NCBI RefSeq assembly: GCF_021390435.2
Contig: NZ_JAJVCN010000001.1
Location: 1,984,001-2,048,000 of the forward strand
Length of the DNA stretch: 64,000 nt
From: Kibdelosporangium philippinense
Lineage (GTDB): Bacteria > Actinomycetota > Actinomycetes > Mycobacteriales > Pseudonocardiaceae
Reading direction: 5' to 3'
Positions within the stretch are counted from its first letter, which is position 1; each line of letters begins with the position of its first letter. Below the pieces are notes generated by a model, which did no database searches, was not told the DNA's origin, and worked only from the letters and a program-made list of their open reading frames with translations. Positions 1 to 8,340 of the stretch are shown piece after piece. The translations under genes and the position numbers were made by a program.

Positions 1-1
1 G

Positions 2-931
2 AAATGGTACACCAGTGGTGAATTCGCCATCGGTATCGATGTGAATTACTACCCGGACAGGTCCGAGTTCAAGACATTTCTGGCGTTTCACAAGGACACC
101 GGCGGGAACAACATCTTCGTCAACCTCGTCTTCGACAATCAGACGATGATCGAGGCGACGGAGTGGTACGTCGACCTCGCCGACCCGAGCAAGCAGCGCA
201 AGGAATGGCAGATAGGTCTCCTGCCGGAGTCCTATCTGGAAGAGCTGGCGCACGCACGGGAGACCCTCAGGGCCAAACTCGGCGGCAAAGAGCTCGACGT
301 CGCAGGCGGTGTGAGCGACAACCTCTACACCTATGTGTCATGGGTGGACGACCTGATCTGGCATTCGACGCCGAACGGGGACCTGCGCGTCGAATACGGT
401 GTCGCCCACGCCGAACGCGCGTGGACCGCGTTGGAAGCGTCGGTCGGCGGAGCATTCAGGTACGAGGACGAGAAGCTCGGCATGACGATACTCGGCGCGG
501 AGATACTCGGCACGATCGCCGAGTCTTCGCACACCCGCCTCTTCAAATGGTTGCAGGGCAAGGGTTTGAACAGTCCGGATCTCGGTTATAAACGGTGCTG
601 CGAGGCGTGGCAGGCCTTGTACAGCGACACTGCCGGCAAGGACGTCTTCGTTCAGGACGCGCAGATCCGGGGTCGCACGCCATGGCGGATTACCGGGACG
701 CGCTCGGAAGCCAACGCGTACGACAAGCGGCTGGAGGAGAGCGAGAGCATCGACGAGCCGCCTGTCCGCCTCTCGCAGCTGCGCCGCACCAACAGCCGGG
801 AGGACGTCCGGAAGAAGCTCGAGGAGGCGCGGAAGGCCAGCGCGGGCCAGGCACGTGCGTTCATCCGGACGTGGGTCCGCATTCTGAAGGCCAATGACGC
901 CGAACTGACCGGGCTGTGGGATCAGGTTTGA
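2..931 (+). CDS. Hypothetical protein, 5' end outside the window
   Basis: The frame is open from the left edge, so the gene begins upstream; a GTG at 41 is an internal candidate start, but the residues before it (KWYTSGEF...) read as ordinary protein. About 309 residues are visible. They are soluble in character, with no signal peptide or membrane segment. A Trp/Tyr-rich first half is followed by an Arg/Glu-rich, probably helical segment near the C-terminus (LRRTNSREDVRKKLEEARK). I do not recognise a family. The next gene downstream is on the same strand with about 85 bp between them, so co-transcription is possible but not shown. Confidence 0.6.
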   Translation, partial: KWYTSGEFAIGIDVNYYPDRSEFKTFLAFHKDTGGNNIFVNLVFDNQTMIEATEWYVDLADPSKQRKEWQIGLLPESYLEELAHARETLRAKLGGKELDVAGGVSDNLYTYVSWVDDLIWHSTPNGDLRVEYGVAHAERAWTALEASVGGAFRYEDEKLGMTILGAEILGTIAESSHTRLFKWLQGKGLNSPDLGYKRCCEAWQALYSDTAGKDVFVQDAQIRGRTPWRITGTRSEANAYDKRLEESESIDEPPVRLSQLRRTNSREDVRKKLEEARKASAGQARAFIRTWVRILKANDAELTGLWDQV

Positions 932-1017
932 CCACGCCTCGCGGGTGGCCGACAGATCACCCGGGATTTTTCTTGCCTTCGGTGTCGATGCGCCGTCGTC
1001 ACGTTCGACGCGTGGGT

Positions 1018-1539
1018 ATGACAAACGAACCAGTTGCCACCCGTAACCTCGACCAGTACGGCCACGCGGAGCTGCCGTGGAGCCGTGCGCGCGACATCCT
1101 CGCCACCGACAGTCCTACCGCTGACCTCACGTTCTTCGTGTCGACCGTGCGCCAAGACGGGCGACCGCACTCCGCGGGCGTCGGCGCCGTATGGGTGGAT
1201 GACGCGCTGTACTTCACCGGCGGGCCGGGTACCCGCAGGTCACGCAACCTGGCCGCGAACCCGGCGTGCAGTATCTCGGTCCGCCTGCGCGGGCTCGACC
1301 TCGTGCTTGAGGGCGACGCTCACCGCGTGACTGGTGCCGCGACTTTGGAGCGCGTGGCATCTGTGTATCGCCACGCTGGCTGGCCCGCGACCGTTGAGGG
1401 CGAGGCTCTCACGGCTTCGTTCACCGCGCCCAGCGCTGGCCCGCCTCCTTGGTACCTGTACCGCGTCACGCTGCACAGGGCTTTCGGTGTGGCCGGTGCC
1501 GAGCCGCATGGCGCTACCCGCTGGGACTTTGCGTACTAA
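1018..1539 (+). CDS. Pyridoxamine 5'-phosphate oxidase family protein
   Basis: A 173-residue protein of the split-barrel flavin/F420-binding family. The stretch TFFVSTVRQDGRPHSAGVGA followed by a hydrophobic strand and TGGPGTRRSRNLAANPACSI is the usual family core: a substrate-facing strand and then the phosphate-contacting Arg/Lys-rich turn. Members reduce or oxidise small substrates with FMN or F420, or bind haem; the cofactor cannot be told from this sequence. The ATG at 1018 was chosen because the upstream part of the open frame does not look like protein and the family core starts soon after it. The gene is convergent with ligA across a strong palindrome. Confidence 0.75.
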   Translation: MTNEPVATRNLDQYGHAELPWSRARDILATDSPTADLTFFVSTVRQDGRPHSAGVGAVWVDDALYFTGGPGTRRSRNLAANPACSISVRLRGLDLVLEGDAHRVTGAATLERVASVYRHAGWPATVEGEALTASFTAPSAGPPPWYLYRVTLHRAFGVAGAEPHGATRWDFAY

Positions 1540-1558
1540 TGAAACCCCAGGTCAAAGG

Positions 1559-1602
1559 TCGTGAGTGGTTGGCCGTGTTAGAGCACGGCTAACCACTCAC
1601 GA
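1559..1602. terminator. Near-perfect 44-bp palindrome between convergent genes
   Basis: The arms TCGTGAGTGGTTGGCCGTG and the complementary half CACGGCTAACCACTCACGA differ at one stem position (a G-T pair in RNA). It lies 20 bp after the PPOX stop and 8 bp after the ligA stop, so it can serve as a terminator in both directions. Almost the same element occurs at 45546-45589. Confidence 0.8.
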
Positions 1603-1609
1603 GGGTCTT

Positions 1610-3598
1610 TTAGACCATGCCTGCCTCGATCAACTGGTCCCAGATCACGCCTTGGTCGACGACCTCGACGCCGAGTTTCTCTGCCTTGGTGAGTTTGCTT
1701 GCGCCGACCCCGGCGCCGGTGATCAGCATGTCTGTGTTCGCTGAGACGGAGGAGGCGGCTGTCGCGCCTGCTTTTTCGCACAGTCGTTGGAAGGTGGGGC
1801 GGGCGATCTTCTCGCCGGAGCGTGGGTCGCTGATCGCGCCGGTGATCACCACTGTCTTTCCTGCCAGCGGTGCGTTGGATGCTACGACTGGTGGGAGGTC
1901 TTCCTCGCGCACATCCAGGGAGACGCCACGTTCCCGCAGCCGTTCGAGCTCCGGGCGCAACCGGGCCAGGTGTGCCGACAGCGAGGCCGCGACTTTGGGG
2001 CCGATGTCTTCTACCGCAACGAGTTTCTCTTCGCCCGCGTCGGCGACTTCTTCCAGTGAGGTGAACCCGGCGCGGCACATTCGGGTGGCTGTGCCCTCGG
2101 AGGCCATCGGGATCGCGAATCCGATCAACGCCCGGCGCAGGCCCACTTGGCGGCTGGCGTCGATCGATTCGATCATGCGGGCGGCCGAGACTTCACCGAT
2201 CCGGTCGAACTCCAGCAGCGTTTCCTTTGTCAGCTGGTAGAAGTCCGATGGGTGCTCGAGCAGGCCCGCTTCGGCGAGTCGTTCGATCCACATCGGACCG
2301 ATCGCTTCGATGTCGGCCGCCGCACGCGAGGCCCAGTGCACCAGCCGCCGCACGGTCTGTGCGGGGCAGGCGACGTTGGTGCAGAACAGTTCGCGGCTGT
2401 TGCCCTGCTCGGTCAGCGGCTGCTCGCAGGACGGGCACGTGCTGGGTGGCACGATTTCGCGCTCGGCGCCCGTCCGTTTCGACGCGTCGAGCACGCCTGC
2501 GACGAACGGGATCACGTCGCCTGCCCGGCGTACCAGAACTGTGTCGCCGATCTTGATGTCGCGGGCGCGGATGACTTCCTGATTGGCCAGGGTCGCGCGG
2601 GTGACCGTTGTCCCGCCGACGAACACCGGCTCCAAATGGGCGACCGGGGCGATCTTGCCTGTCTTGCCCACGTCCCAGACCACGTCGGCCAGGATCGTGG
2701 TCTTCTCCTCGGCGGCGAACTTGTAGGCCAGCGCCCCGCGGGGCGAACTCGACCGGGTGCCTGCGGCCTTGTAGGCGTCACGGTTGGCCAGGCGAAGTAC
2801 CGCGCCGTCGAGGTCGTAGTCCAGGTCGTTTCGCTGCTGCTCGATCTGTTCGATCACCGCTTGCGCGGCGGCCGCGTCGTCGCAATGCCGCATGTCGGCG
2901 GCGGTGAACCCGAGCGTGCTCAGCCCCTCGGCGAGGTCGGCGCTGGCCTCGGCGGTCGTGTAGAGATCGAAGGCGAAGAACTGCAGGCGTCGCTCAGCGA
3001 CTGTCGCCGGATCCTTCGCCCGGAGGGTGCCAGCGGCGGCGTTACGCGGGTTGATCAGGGGTTTGTCGGGGTGTGCGGTGTTGTACGCGGCGAACGTGGT
3101 CCGCAGCATCACCGCCTCGCCCCGCACCTCGACCTGGCCTTCGGCCGGGATCCGCTCGGGCACGCCATCGGTCAGCGCCTTGACCAGGACCGTTACGTCG
3201 TCGCCCGTTGTGCCGTCGCCACGGGTGACCGCCCTGGCCAATCGGCCGTCTTCGTAGACAAGCGCCAGGGACAGGCCGTCGAGCTTCGGCATGACCACCA
3301 CCGGCTGGCCGGGGAAGCGCTCGAAGAACGCCGCGACCTGCTCGGGCTTGGTCGCCTTCTCCAGCGAGAGCATCGGTCTCGAGTGGCGGATCGGCGCGTG
3401 CAGGACCGCGGGCGCGCCGACCTGGTCGAGCGGATTCGGATCAGGCGCCAACTCCGGGTTGGCTTCGATCAGCGTCCGCAGCTCGTCCTCGACCGCGTCG
3501 TACTCGGCGTCCGCCACCAGCGGCGAGCCCCGGTAGTAGGCGTCACGCAGCACCATCACGCGGTCGGCGAGTTCCTGAATCCGTTCCCCAGTGTTCAC
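1610..3598 (-). CDS. ligA: NAD-dependent DNA ligase LigA
   Basis: Seals nicks in DNA using NAD+. The protein is 662 residues, close to the family norm of about 670. The adenylated lysine is in the KLDG motif at Lys105, inside PVVVMPKLDGLSLALVYEDG. A four-cysteine zinc finger follows the OB fold (CPSC...FCTNVACP), and a C-terminal BRCT domain begins around PLAGKTVVITGAISDP. The GTG at 3598 was taken as start because the residues upstream (RRSASKKLSVGTGSL) are not family-like while MNTGERIQELADRV aligns with LigA N-termini. The BRCT domain has the variant segment ISDPRSGEKIARP, which is slightly longer than usual. It is divergent from the AraC-type gene. Confidence 0.95.
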   Translation of the reverse strand: MNTGERIQELADRVMVLRDAYYRGSPLVADAEYDAVEDELRTLIEANPELAPDPNPLDQVGAPAVLHAPIRHSRPMLSLEKATKPEQVAAFFERFPGQPVVVMPKLDGLSLALVYEDGRLARAVTRGDGTTGDDVTVLVKALTDGVPERIPAEGQVEVRGEAVMLRTTFAAYNTAHPDKPLINPRNAAAGTLRAKDPATVAERRLQFFAFDLYTTAEASADLAEGLSTLGFTAADMRHCDDAAAAQAVIEQIEQQRNDLDYDLDGAVLRLANRDAYKAAGTRSSSPRGALAYKFAAEEKTTILADVVWDVGKTGKIAPVAHLEPVFVGGTTVTRATLANQEVIRARDIKIGDTVLVRRAGDVIPFVAGVLDASKRTGAEREIVPPSTCPSCEQPLTEQGNSRELFCTNVACPAQTVRRLVHWASRAAADIEAIGPMWIERLAEAGLLEHPSDFYQLTKETLLEFDRIGEVSAARMIESIDASRQVGLRRALIGFAIPMASEGTATRMCRAGFTSLEEVADAGEEKLVAVEDIGPKVAASLSAHLARLRPELERLRERGVSLDVREEDLPPVVASNAPLAGKTVVITGAISDPRSGEKIARPTFQRLCEKAGATAASSVSANTDMLITGAGVGASKLTKAEKLGVEVVDQGVIWDQLIEAGMV

Positions 3599-3665
3599 GA
3601 CGGACAAGCTACCGGTGCCCACCGACAATTTCTTCGACGCTGATCGCCTAGGGCATGCTTGCTGT

Positions 3666-4679
3666 GTGTCACCAGGCGAGCCGATCCACCACACGACGTT
3701 CCAGAGCGGCAGTTTCGACCCGAGCGAGCGCAGGGACGCCTGGGTCGATCACCTTTCGCGGATGCACGCGCCGATCGGGATGCGTGTCACGGCGCCGAGT
3801 GATTTCCCTGCCCACCAAGAGGTTCTCCAGCTCGGTGACGTCGTGGTGGCTGCCTCGCAGCACATGCCGATGACAGTCGAGCGGACCCCGCGGATGGTCC
3901 GCCAGTCCGATCCGGACATCGTCTACCTCGGGCTTCCGCTGCACGGAACGATGACCATCGAGCAGGCCGGGTGGTCGATCGTGCATCGTCGGGACCGGTT
4001 CACGTTCCACGACAGCGCCCAGCCCTGCCTGGTGCAGAGCGGTGCCGAGTCGCGTTATCGGGGCCTGGCCCTGCATCTGCCCAAGAGCCTGCTGCCCAGG
4101 CCGGTGTACAAGCCACATGAGCTCATGGACGGGCGTCTGCGCGCCGACGCGGGAATCGGTGGCCTGCTGGCGGGCACGCTCGACAGGCTGATGGCGGACG
4201 TCGACGGGTTCCGTATCGCGGACGGGCCAAGGCTGGGCGCGGTCGTGTCGGACCTGGTCGTTGCCCTGTTCGCGCACGTCATGGACAGTCCAGTGGCGCC
4301 CGCGCCGGACGGGCTGTTGTTCCGTATCAAGGCATTCATTCAGCAGCGCCTGGGTGACGACACCCTCAGGCCCGGTGACATCGCGGCCGCGCATCACATC
4401 TCGACCAGCTACCTTCACCGGCTTTTCAAGGCGGATGGCATGTCCGTCGCCAAGTTCATCCGGCGTCAACGGCTGGAGCGGATCAGCCGGGACCTGGCGA
4501 ATCCAGCATCGCGTGGCGTGCCGATCTCGGTGATCGCCGCACAGTGGGGTTTCCCGCGGGCAGCGGAGTTCAGCCGCGCGTTCCGGGCCGCGAAGGGCCT
4601 GACCGCGCGCGACTACCGCCAGCAGGCGCTAACGAGGTTCCAGCATCGGGACCAGGAAACGCCTGGCCACCGCACGTAA
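3666..4679 (+). CDS. AraC family transcriptional regulator
   Basis: A 337-residue regulator. The N-terminal two thirds form a cupin-like sensor domain, and the C-terminal third carries the double helix-turn-helix of AraC/XylS proteins. The second helix region contains ISVIAAQWGFPRAAEFSRAF, the classic recognition segment that usually reads GFxxxSxFSRxFK, followed by GLTARDYRQQ. The GTG at 3666 starts MSPGEPIHHTTFQSGSFDP; upstream residues in the open frame overlap the divergent ligA start. The 3' end overlaps the convergent TetR gene by about 50 bp. The inducer is unknown. Confidence 0.85.
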   Translation: MSPGEPIHHTTFQSGSFDPSERRDAWVDHLSRMHAPIGMRVTAPSDFPAHQEVLQLGDVVVAASQHMPMTVERTPRMVRQSDPDIVYLGLPLHGTMTIEQAGWSIVHRRDRFTFHDSAQPCLVQSGAESRYRGLALHLPKSLLPRPVYKPHELMDGRLRADAGIGGLLAGTLDRLMADVDGFRIADGPRLGAVVSDLVVALFAHVMDSPVAPAPDGLLFRIKAFIQQRLGDDTLRPGDIAAAHHISTSYLHRLFKADGMSVAKFIRRQRLERISRDLANPASRGVPISVIAAQWGFPRAAEFSRAFRAAKGLTARDYRQQALTRFQHRDQETPGHRT

Positions 4680-5270
4680 CTGGTCCTCGTCGTCAAGGTC
4701 GACGACATGGCTGGGCACGAGCAAGAACGACGCGGAGACCCTGGCCATCATCTCGGCCGCGAGCTCGACGTCCACATCAGCGGCCAGGTTGCCAGCGGCC
4801 TGCTCCCGGCGCAGCTGACCTGCGACGAACCGCTGAACGGTGGACAGCGTTCGTCCGTCGTCGCTGACCATGGACGGCACGAGCACGTCCGGCTCGACGG
4901 CGAGCAGGCCACCGATCAGCGGATTGCGCCGGATGGCTTGCAGTGAGCTCACGAAGCCGAGAACGACGCGGTCGGCGAGGGTTCTGGCTTGTTCGATCTC
5001 GACAAGGAACTGGTCGAAGTATCGCCGGAACTCTCGTCGCACCACCTGCTCGACGAGGGCGTCCTTCGTGGCGAAGCGGCGGTAGACGGTGATGCGGGAA
5101 ACTCCGGCTCGACGGGCCACGTCTTCCATGGTTGACCGGCGGATACCCACGCGGCAGAACTGGTCGTGGGCGCCGTCGAGCACGCGTGTGGTGATCTCGT
5201 CGCTGTCGTCCGCGCGTTCGATGGCTTCGGCCAACGCGCGCTCTAGCAACGAATCCGAGTCCGCTGTCAT
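4629..5270 (-). CDS. TetR family regulator, candidate LcpR-like repressor
   Basis: 213 residues. The N-terminal helix-turn-helix reads STMEDVARRAGVSRITVYRRF, typical of TetR proteins, after an unusually long leader of about 40 residues. The all-helical C-terminal half is the ligand and dimer domain. It is divergent from the latex-clearing-protein homologue across 121 bp that contain a perfect inverted repeat, so repression of that gene is the natural guess; TetR-type LcpR regulators are known beside lcp in rubber-degrading actinobacteria. The 3' end overlaps the AraC-type gene. Confidence 0.85.
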   Translation of the reverse strand: MTADSDSLLERALAEAIERADDSDEITTRVLDGAHDQFCRVGIRRSTMEDVARRAGVSRITVYRRFATKDALVEQVVRREFRRYFDQFLVEIEQARTLADRVVLGFVSSLQAIRRNPLIGGLLAVEPDVLVPSMVSDDGRTLSTVQRFVAGQLRREQAAGNLAADVDVELAAEMMARVSASFLLVPSHVVDLDDEDQLRAVARRFLVPMLEPR

Positions 5271-5313
5271 CGCCTTTCCTGATCTGTCGCGGGGCTGGTG
5301 CCCGGCCTCGTTC

Positions 5314-5353
5314 TATCATCTCCTGATGATACGCGGTTACACGTTTTGTATCA
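5314..5353. promoter_or_regulatory. Candidate TetR operator between tetR and lcp homologue
   Basis: Two overlapping dyads are visible: TATCATC-TCCT-GATGATA (5314-5331, perfect 7-bp arms) and TGATAC (5327-5332) facing GTATCA (5348-5353). Both lie in the divergent spacer between the TetR gene and the Tat-exported oxygenase, which is where an operator controlling both would sit. Binding is inferred only from symmetry and position. Confidence 0.55.
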
Positions 5354-5391
5354 CGGTATCAGCCACGGTCCACGGGACTCAAGGAGGAGTC

Positions 5392-6609
5392 GTGGAGGGT
5401 TTCAGCCGACGCAAGATGTTGATCGTGAGTGGCGGAGTGCTCGGCGGGTTGGGGATGGCCGGTCCGGCCGAGGCGAGTGGGTCTGGCCTGGGGGCGGGCG
5501 AATCTGGCCATGGGGCAGGCGTTTCCGAGGCGGATGGGTCCGATCCGCGCTGGGTGTGGGATCCCGATGCCGATCCGGTCGCCGCCGGGATCCTCGATCG
5601 CGGCCAGGTGCCCGAGGTCAATCGCCTGTTGCGGACATGGACCCGCAACGACCAGCCGTTGCCTGCCGGGCTGCCTGCGGATCTGCGCGCGTTCGTGGAA
5701 CAGGCGAGAAACCTGCCAACATGGGCCGAGCAGTCCACGTTGGACCGTGCCGCCGGTTTCGTTGAGAACAAAGGAACCTATCTGATCCTGTTGTACGGAC
5801 TGGGCGGCGGGATGCTGAGCTGCGCGATCCCCAACGAGGCCAGGGCCGTCTACTACTCGAAGGGCGGCGCGGACCTGAAGGACCGTGCCGCGAAGACGGG
5901 CAAACTCGGCTACGACATCCAAGAGCCCAACGCCTTCCGGCCCGACGGTCACCTGCTGGTGACCGCGGTCAAGACCAGGCTGGTGCACGCGGCGGTCCGG
6001 CACCTGCTGCCGCAATCGCCGTACTGGAAACAGGGAATCCCGATCAGCCAGAACGACATGCTGGTCACGTGGCACACCTTGCCGACCTTCGTGATGCGCA
6101 AGCTGACCGAATGGCGAGTGCGGATCACCCCCGCGGAATCCGCGGCCTTCCTGCACGTCTGGCGAGTGACCGCGCACATGCTCGGCATACAGGACCACTT
6201 CATTCCCGCGACCTGGGAAGCGGTCAACGCGCAGTCCAAGCAAGTGCTTGATCCGGCGTTGGCGCGGACGCGCGAAGGCGTCGACCTGGCCGATCAGATC
6301 CTGACCATCTCCGCCAAGGGAATCACGCCAAGCGGAAGCACCCGGCCGCTGCTGAACGCGCTCGCCCGCTACCTGGTCGGCGATCACGTCGCCGATCTGG
6401 CCGCGATTCCTCGTGAGCCGGTCTGGGGCCCGCTGGTCCGCACCGGTTTTCCCGCTTGGGTGGCGTTGCGGGAGAACCTGACGCTGTTACCGTTGGTGCC
6501 CAAGATCGCATGGACGATCGACGAGGCCGTCCGCAAGTACATCCTGTTCTATCTGTCCGGCGGGAAGCAGATCGACATCGAGATACCGGACACCAACCGG
6601 CCTTCCTGA
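5392..6609 (+). CDS. lcp: Latex clearing protein (rubber oxygenase) homologue, DUF2236
   Basis: 405 residues, almost the same length as known Lcp enzymes, which are secreted b-type haem dioxygenases cutting cis-1,4-polyisoprene. The N-terminus VEGFSRRKMLIVSGG has the twin-arginine motif, followed by a hydrophobic stretch and an AEASG cleavage region, so Tat export is expected. The core KTRLVHAAVRHLLPQSPYW and the later WHTLPT, AHMLG and AQSKQVLDP segments match what I recall of Lcp; the His in TWHTLPT is the likely axial haem ligand. The GTG at 5392 has a strong AAGGAGG 8 bp upstream. A TetR regulator diverges from it. The substrate could be another polymer or lipid, as the wider DUF2236 family includes MpaB-type oxygenases. 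Confidence 0.75.
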   Translation: MEGFSRRKMLIVSGGVLGGLGMAGPAEASGSGLGAGESGHGAGVSEADGSDPRWVWDPDADPVAAGILDRGQVPEVNRLLRTWTRNDQPLPAGLPADLRAFVEQARNLPTWAEQSTLDRAAGFVENKGTYLILLYGLGGGMLSCAIPNEARAVYYSKGGADLKDRAAKTGKLGYDIQEPNAFRPDGHLLVTAVKTRLVHAAVRHLLPQSPYWKQGIPISQNDMLVTWHTLPTFVMRKLTEWRVRITPAESAAFLHVWRVTAHMLGIQDHFIPATWEAVNAQSKQVLDPALARTREGVDLADQILTISAKGITPSGSTRPLLNALARYLVGDHVADLAAIPREPVWGPLVRTGFPAWVALRENLTLLPLVPKIAWTIDEAVRKYILFYLSGGKQIDIEIPDTNRPS

Positions 6610-6626
6610 TTTGGTAGAAGGGTGCT

Positions 6627-7835
6627 GTGGCAGCAACGCTTGAGCGGGCAGAGCAACTCGACACCGACGATGAACTCGCCGTGTACCGTGACCGGTTCGT
6701 CCCGATCATGGACCCCGGCGTGGTGGCCTACCTCGACGGGAACTCCCTCGGTCGCCCGCTGCTGGCCACGGCCGAGCGGCTGCAGCACCTCGTGCGGCAC
6801 GAATGGGGCACGCGCCTGATCAGGTCATGGGAAGAGGGCTGGCTGACCCTGCCGGAGCGAATCGGCGACGAAATCGGCAGGGTCGCCGTCGGTGCGACGC
6901 CCGGTCAGGTGATTGTCGCCGACTCGACGACGGTATGCCTGTACAAGGCGATCCGGGCGGCACTGGCGCTGCGGCCAGGCCGCACCGAGATCATCACGGA
7001 CACCTCGAACTTCCCGACCGACCGGTTCATTGTGGACGGTATAGCGGACCAGTTCGGCCTGACGGTCAACCGAATCGACTCCATTGACGAGATCGCGGAG
7101 GCCGTCGGCGACAACACCGCGGTGGTCACGCTGTCCCATGTGGACTATCGGTCGGCCGCGATCGCGGATATGGCTGCGATCACTCGAATCACGCATGATC
7201 GCGGCGCGCTTGTGGTGTGGGACCTGTGCCACAGCGCGGGCGTGTTGCCGGTCCAGTTGGATGCCAACGATGTCGACTTCGCGGTCGGCTGCACGTACAA
7301 GTTTCTCAACGCGGGGCCTGGCGCGCCCGCTTTTCTCTACGTGAACTCCCGGCACCACAACGACTTCCGTCAGCCGATCACCGGGTGGATGGGGGCGGAC
7401 GACATCTTCGCCATGGCCGACGAGTTCAAGCCGGCGCTGGGAATCCGCCGTGCTTTGTCTGGCACACCGTCGATCGCCGCGATGGCCGGTGTCGAAATGG
7501 GCATTGCGCTGCTGGCCGAGGCCAGGATCGGCCGTGTGCGGGCAAAAGCGCAAGGGTTGGGGCGCTGGGTGATCGAGTTGGCGGACGTATGGCTTGCCCC
7601 GCTGGGGTTCGTGGTCGCGTCACCGCGGTCCGACGAGCAGCGGGGCGGGCACGTCCTGCTCCGGCATCCCGATGCGGAGCGCATTTCCCGCGAACTCATC
7701 GACAATGGCGTTATCATTGACTTCCGTAACCCCGATGGGATCCGGATCGGCCTGAGTCCGCTGACCACCAGCTATGTCGAGGTGTGGCACGCGATGAACG
7801 TGGTCAAGAGCCAGTACTCGCGAACTCCTTCATAA
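6627..7835 (+). CDS. kynU: Kynureninase-like PLP enzyme (aminotransferase class V)
   Basis: 402 residues. Kynureninase splits kynurenine (or 3-hydroxykynurenine) into anthranilate (or hydroxyanthranilate) and alanine. The PLP lysine sits in FAVGCTYKFLNAGPGAPAF, the signature that separates kynureninases from cysteine desulfurases. Other family segments are YLDGNSLGRPL near the N-terminus, DTSNFPTDRF, VVWDLCHSAGVLPV with the PLP-ring Asp, and GWMGADDIF. No other tryptophan-catabolism gene is nearby, so an isolated or alternative role is possible. It begins 17 bp after the lcp homologue, so the two may be co-transcribed. The 3' end overlaps a convergent acetyltransferase. Confidence 0.88.
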   Translation: MAATLERAEQLDTDDELAVYRDRFVPIMDPGVVAYLDGNSLGRPLLATAERLQHLVRHEWGTRLIRSWEEGWLTLPERIGDEIGRVAVGATPGQVIVADSTTVCLYKAIRAALALRPGRTEIITDTSNFPTDRFIVDGIADQFGLTVNRIDSIDEIAEAVGDNTAVVTLSHVDYRSAAIADMAAITRITHDRGALVVWDLCHSAGVLPVQLDANDVDFAVGCTYKFLNAGPGAPAFLYVNSRHHNDFRQPITGWMGADDIFAMADEFKPALGIRRALSGTPSIAAMAGVEMGIALLAEARIGRVRAKAQGLGRWVIELADVWLAPLGFVVASPRSDEQRGGHVLLRHPDAERISRELIDNGVIIDFRNPDGIRIGLSPLTTSYVEVWHAMNVVKSQYSRTPS

Positions 7836-8256
7836 ACCGGCCAGCCCGGTCAGACCAGTTGTCATAGCCAAGGCCGCGGTAGAAGGCGTGCGCGTCCGTC
7901 CGCCAGTTGGAGCTCGTCACCTCCATCTTGCTACAGCCGTACTCCTTGGCGATTCGCTCGGCGTGCGCCATCAGTTCCTTGCCGACTCCTTGCCCGCGGA
8001 CGACATCCGAGGTCACGATCGCGACGACTCGACCCGTCTTGCCCGGGCGCTCGAAACAGGGCATCGCGGCGACCGCGACAACACCGACAACTTGACCGTC
8101 GCGCTCCGCGACCAATGCGGTCGCCGCCGGTTCCGCGGCCCAGTTTTCCAAGCGTTGCCGGACACTGTCCACGTCGTTGTCGTCCGGATAGCCCAGTTGT
8201 CCGAGCAGATCCCGCACGGCGGCGGCATCCGAAGGTTCGGCAAGACGCACAGTCAT
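7804..8256 (-). CDS. GNAT family N-acetyltransferase
   Basis: 150 residues with the single GNAT fold. The acetyl-CoA pyrophosphate loop is VRGQGVGKELMAHAE (R/Q-x-x-G-x-G/A), preceded by the strand GRVVAIVTSDV and followed by the C-terminal signature AHAFYRGLGYDN. The substrate is not evident; the closest general type is a small single-domain GNAT of the PA4866/RimI-like group. Two adjacent ATG codons begin the frame; the second (8256) was taken. It is convergent with the kynureninase-like gene, overlapping by 32 bp. Confidence 0.85.
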   Translation of the reverse strand: MTVRLAEPSDAAAVRDLLGQLGYPDDNDVDSVRQRLENWAAEPAATALVAERDGQVVGVVAVAAMPCFERPGKTGRVVAIVTSDVVRGQGVGKELMAHAERIAKEYGCSKMEVTSSNWRTDAHAFYRGLGYDNWSDRAGRFMKEFASTGS

Positions 8257-8340
8257 CACTCGAACTTATCGCAACTTCGTTCCGGGCGCGCGCAACAGGC
8301 ACACCAGTGGTTGCGATCGTGACCACTAGGCTCTGCGGCC

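Noticed and set aside
2147..3643. Long plus-strand open frame of 498 codons opposite ligA
   Set aside because: It is the complement shadow of a highly conserved LigA gene; its composition is Arg/Gly/Val-rich without family features.
5359..6387. Minus-strand frame of 342 codons inside the Lcp homologue
   Set aside because: High-GC shadow; the plus strand has a strong ribosome-binding site, Tat signal and family motifs.
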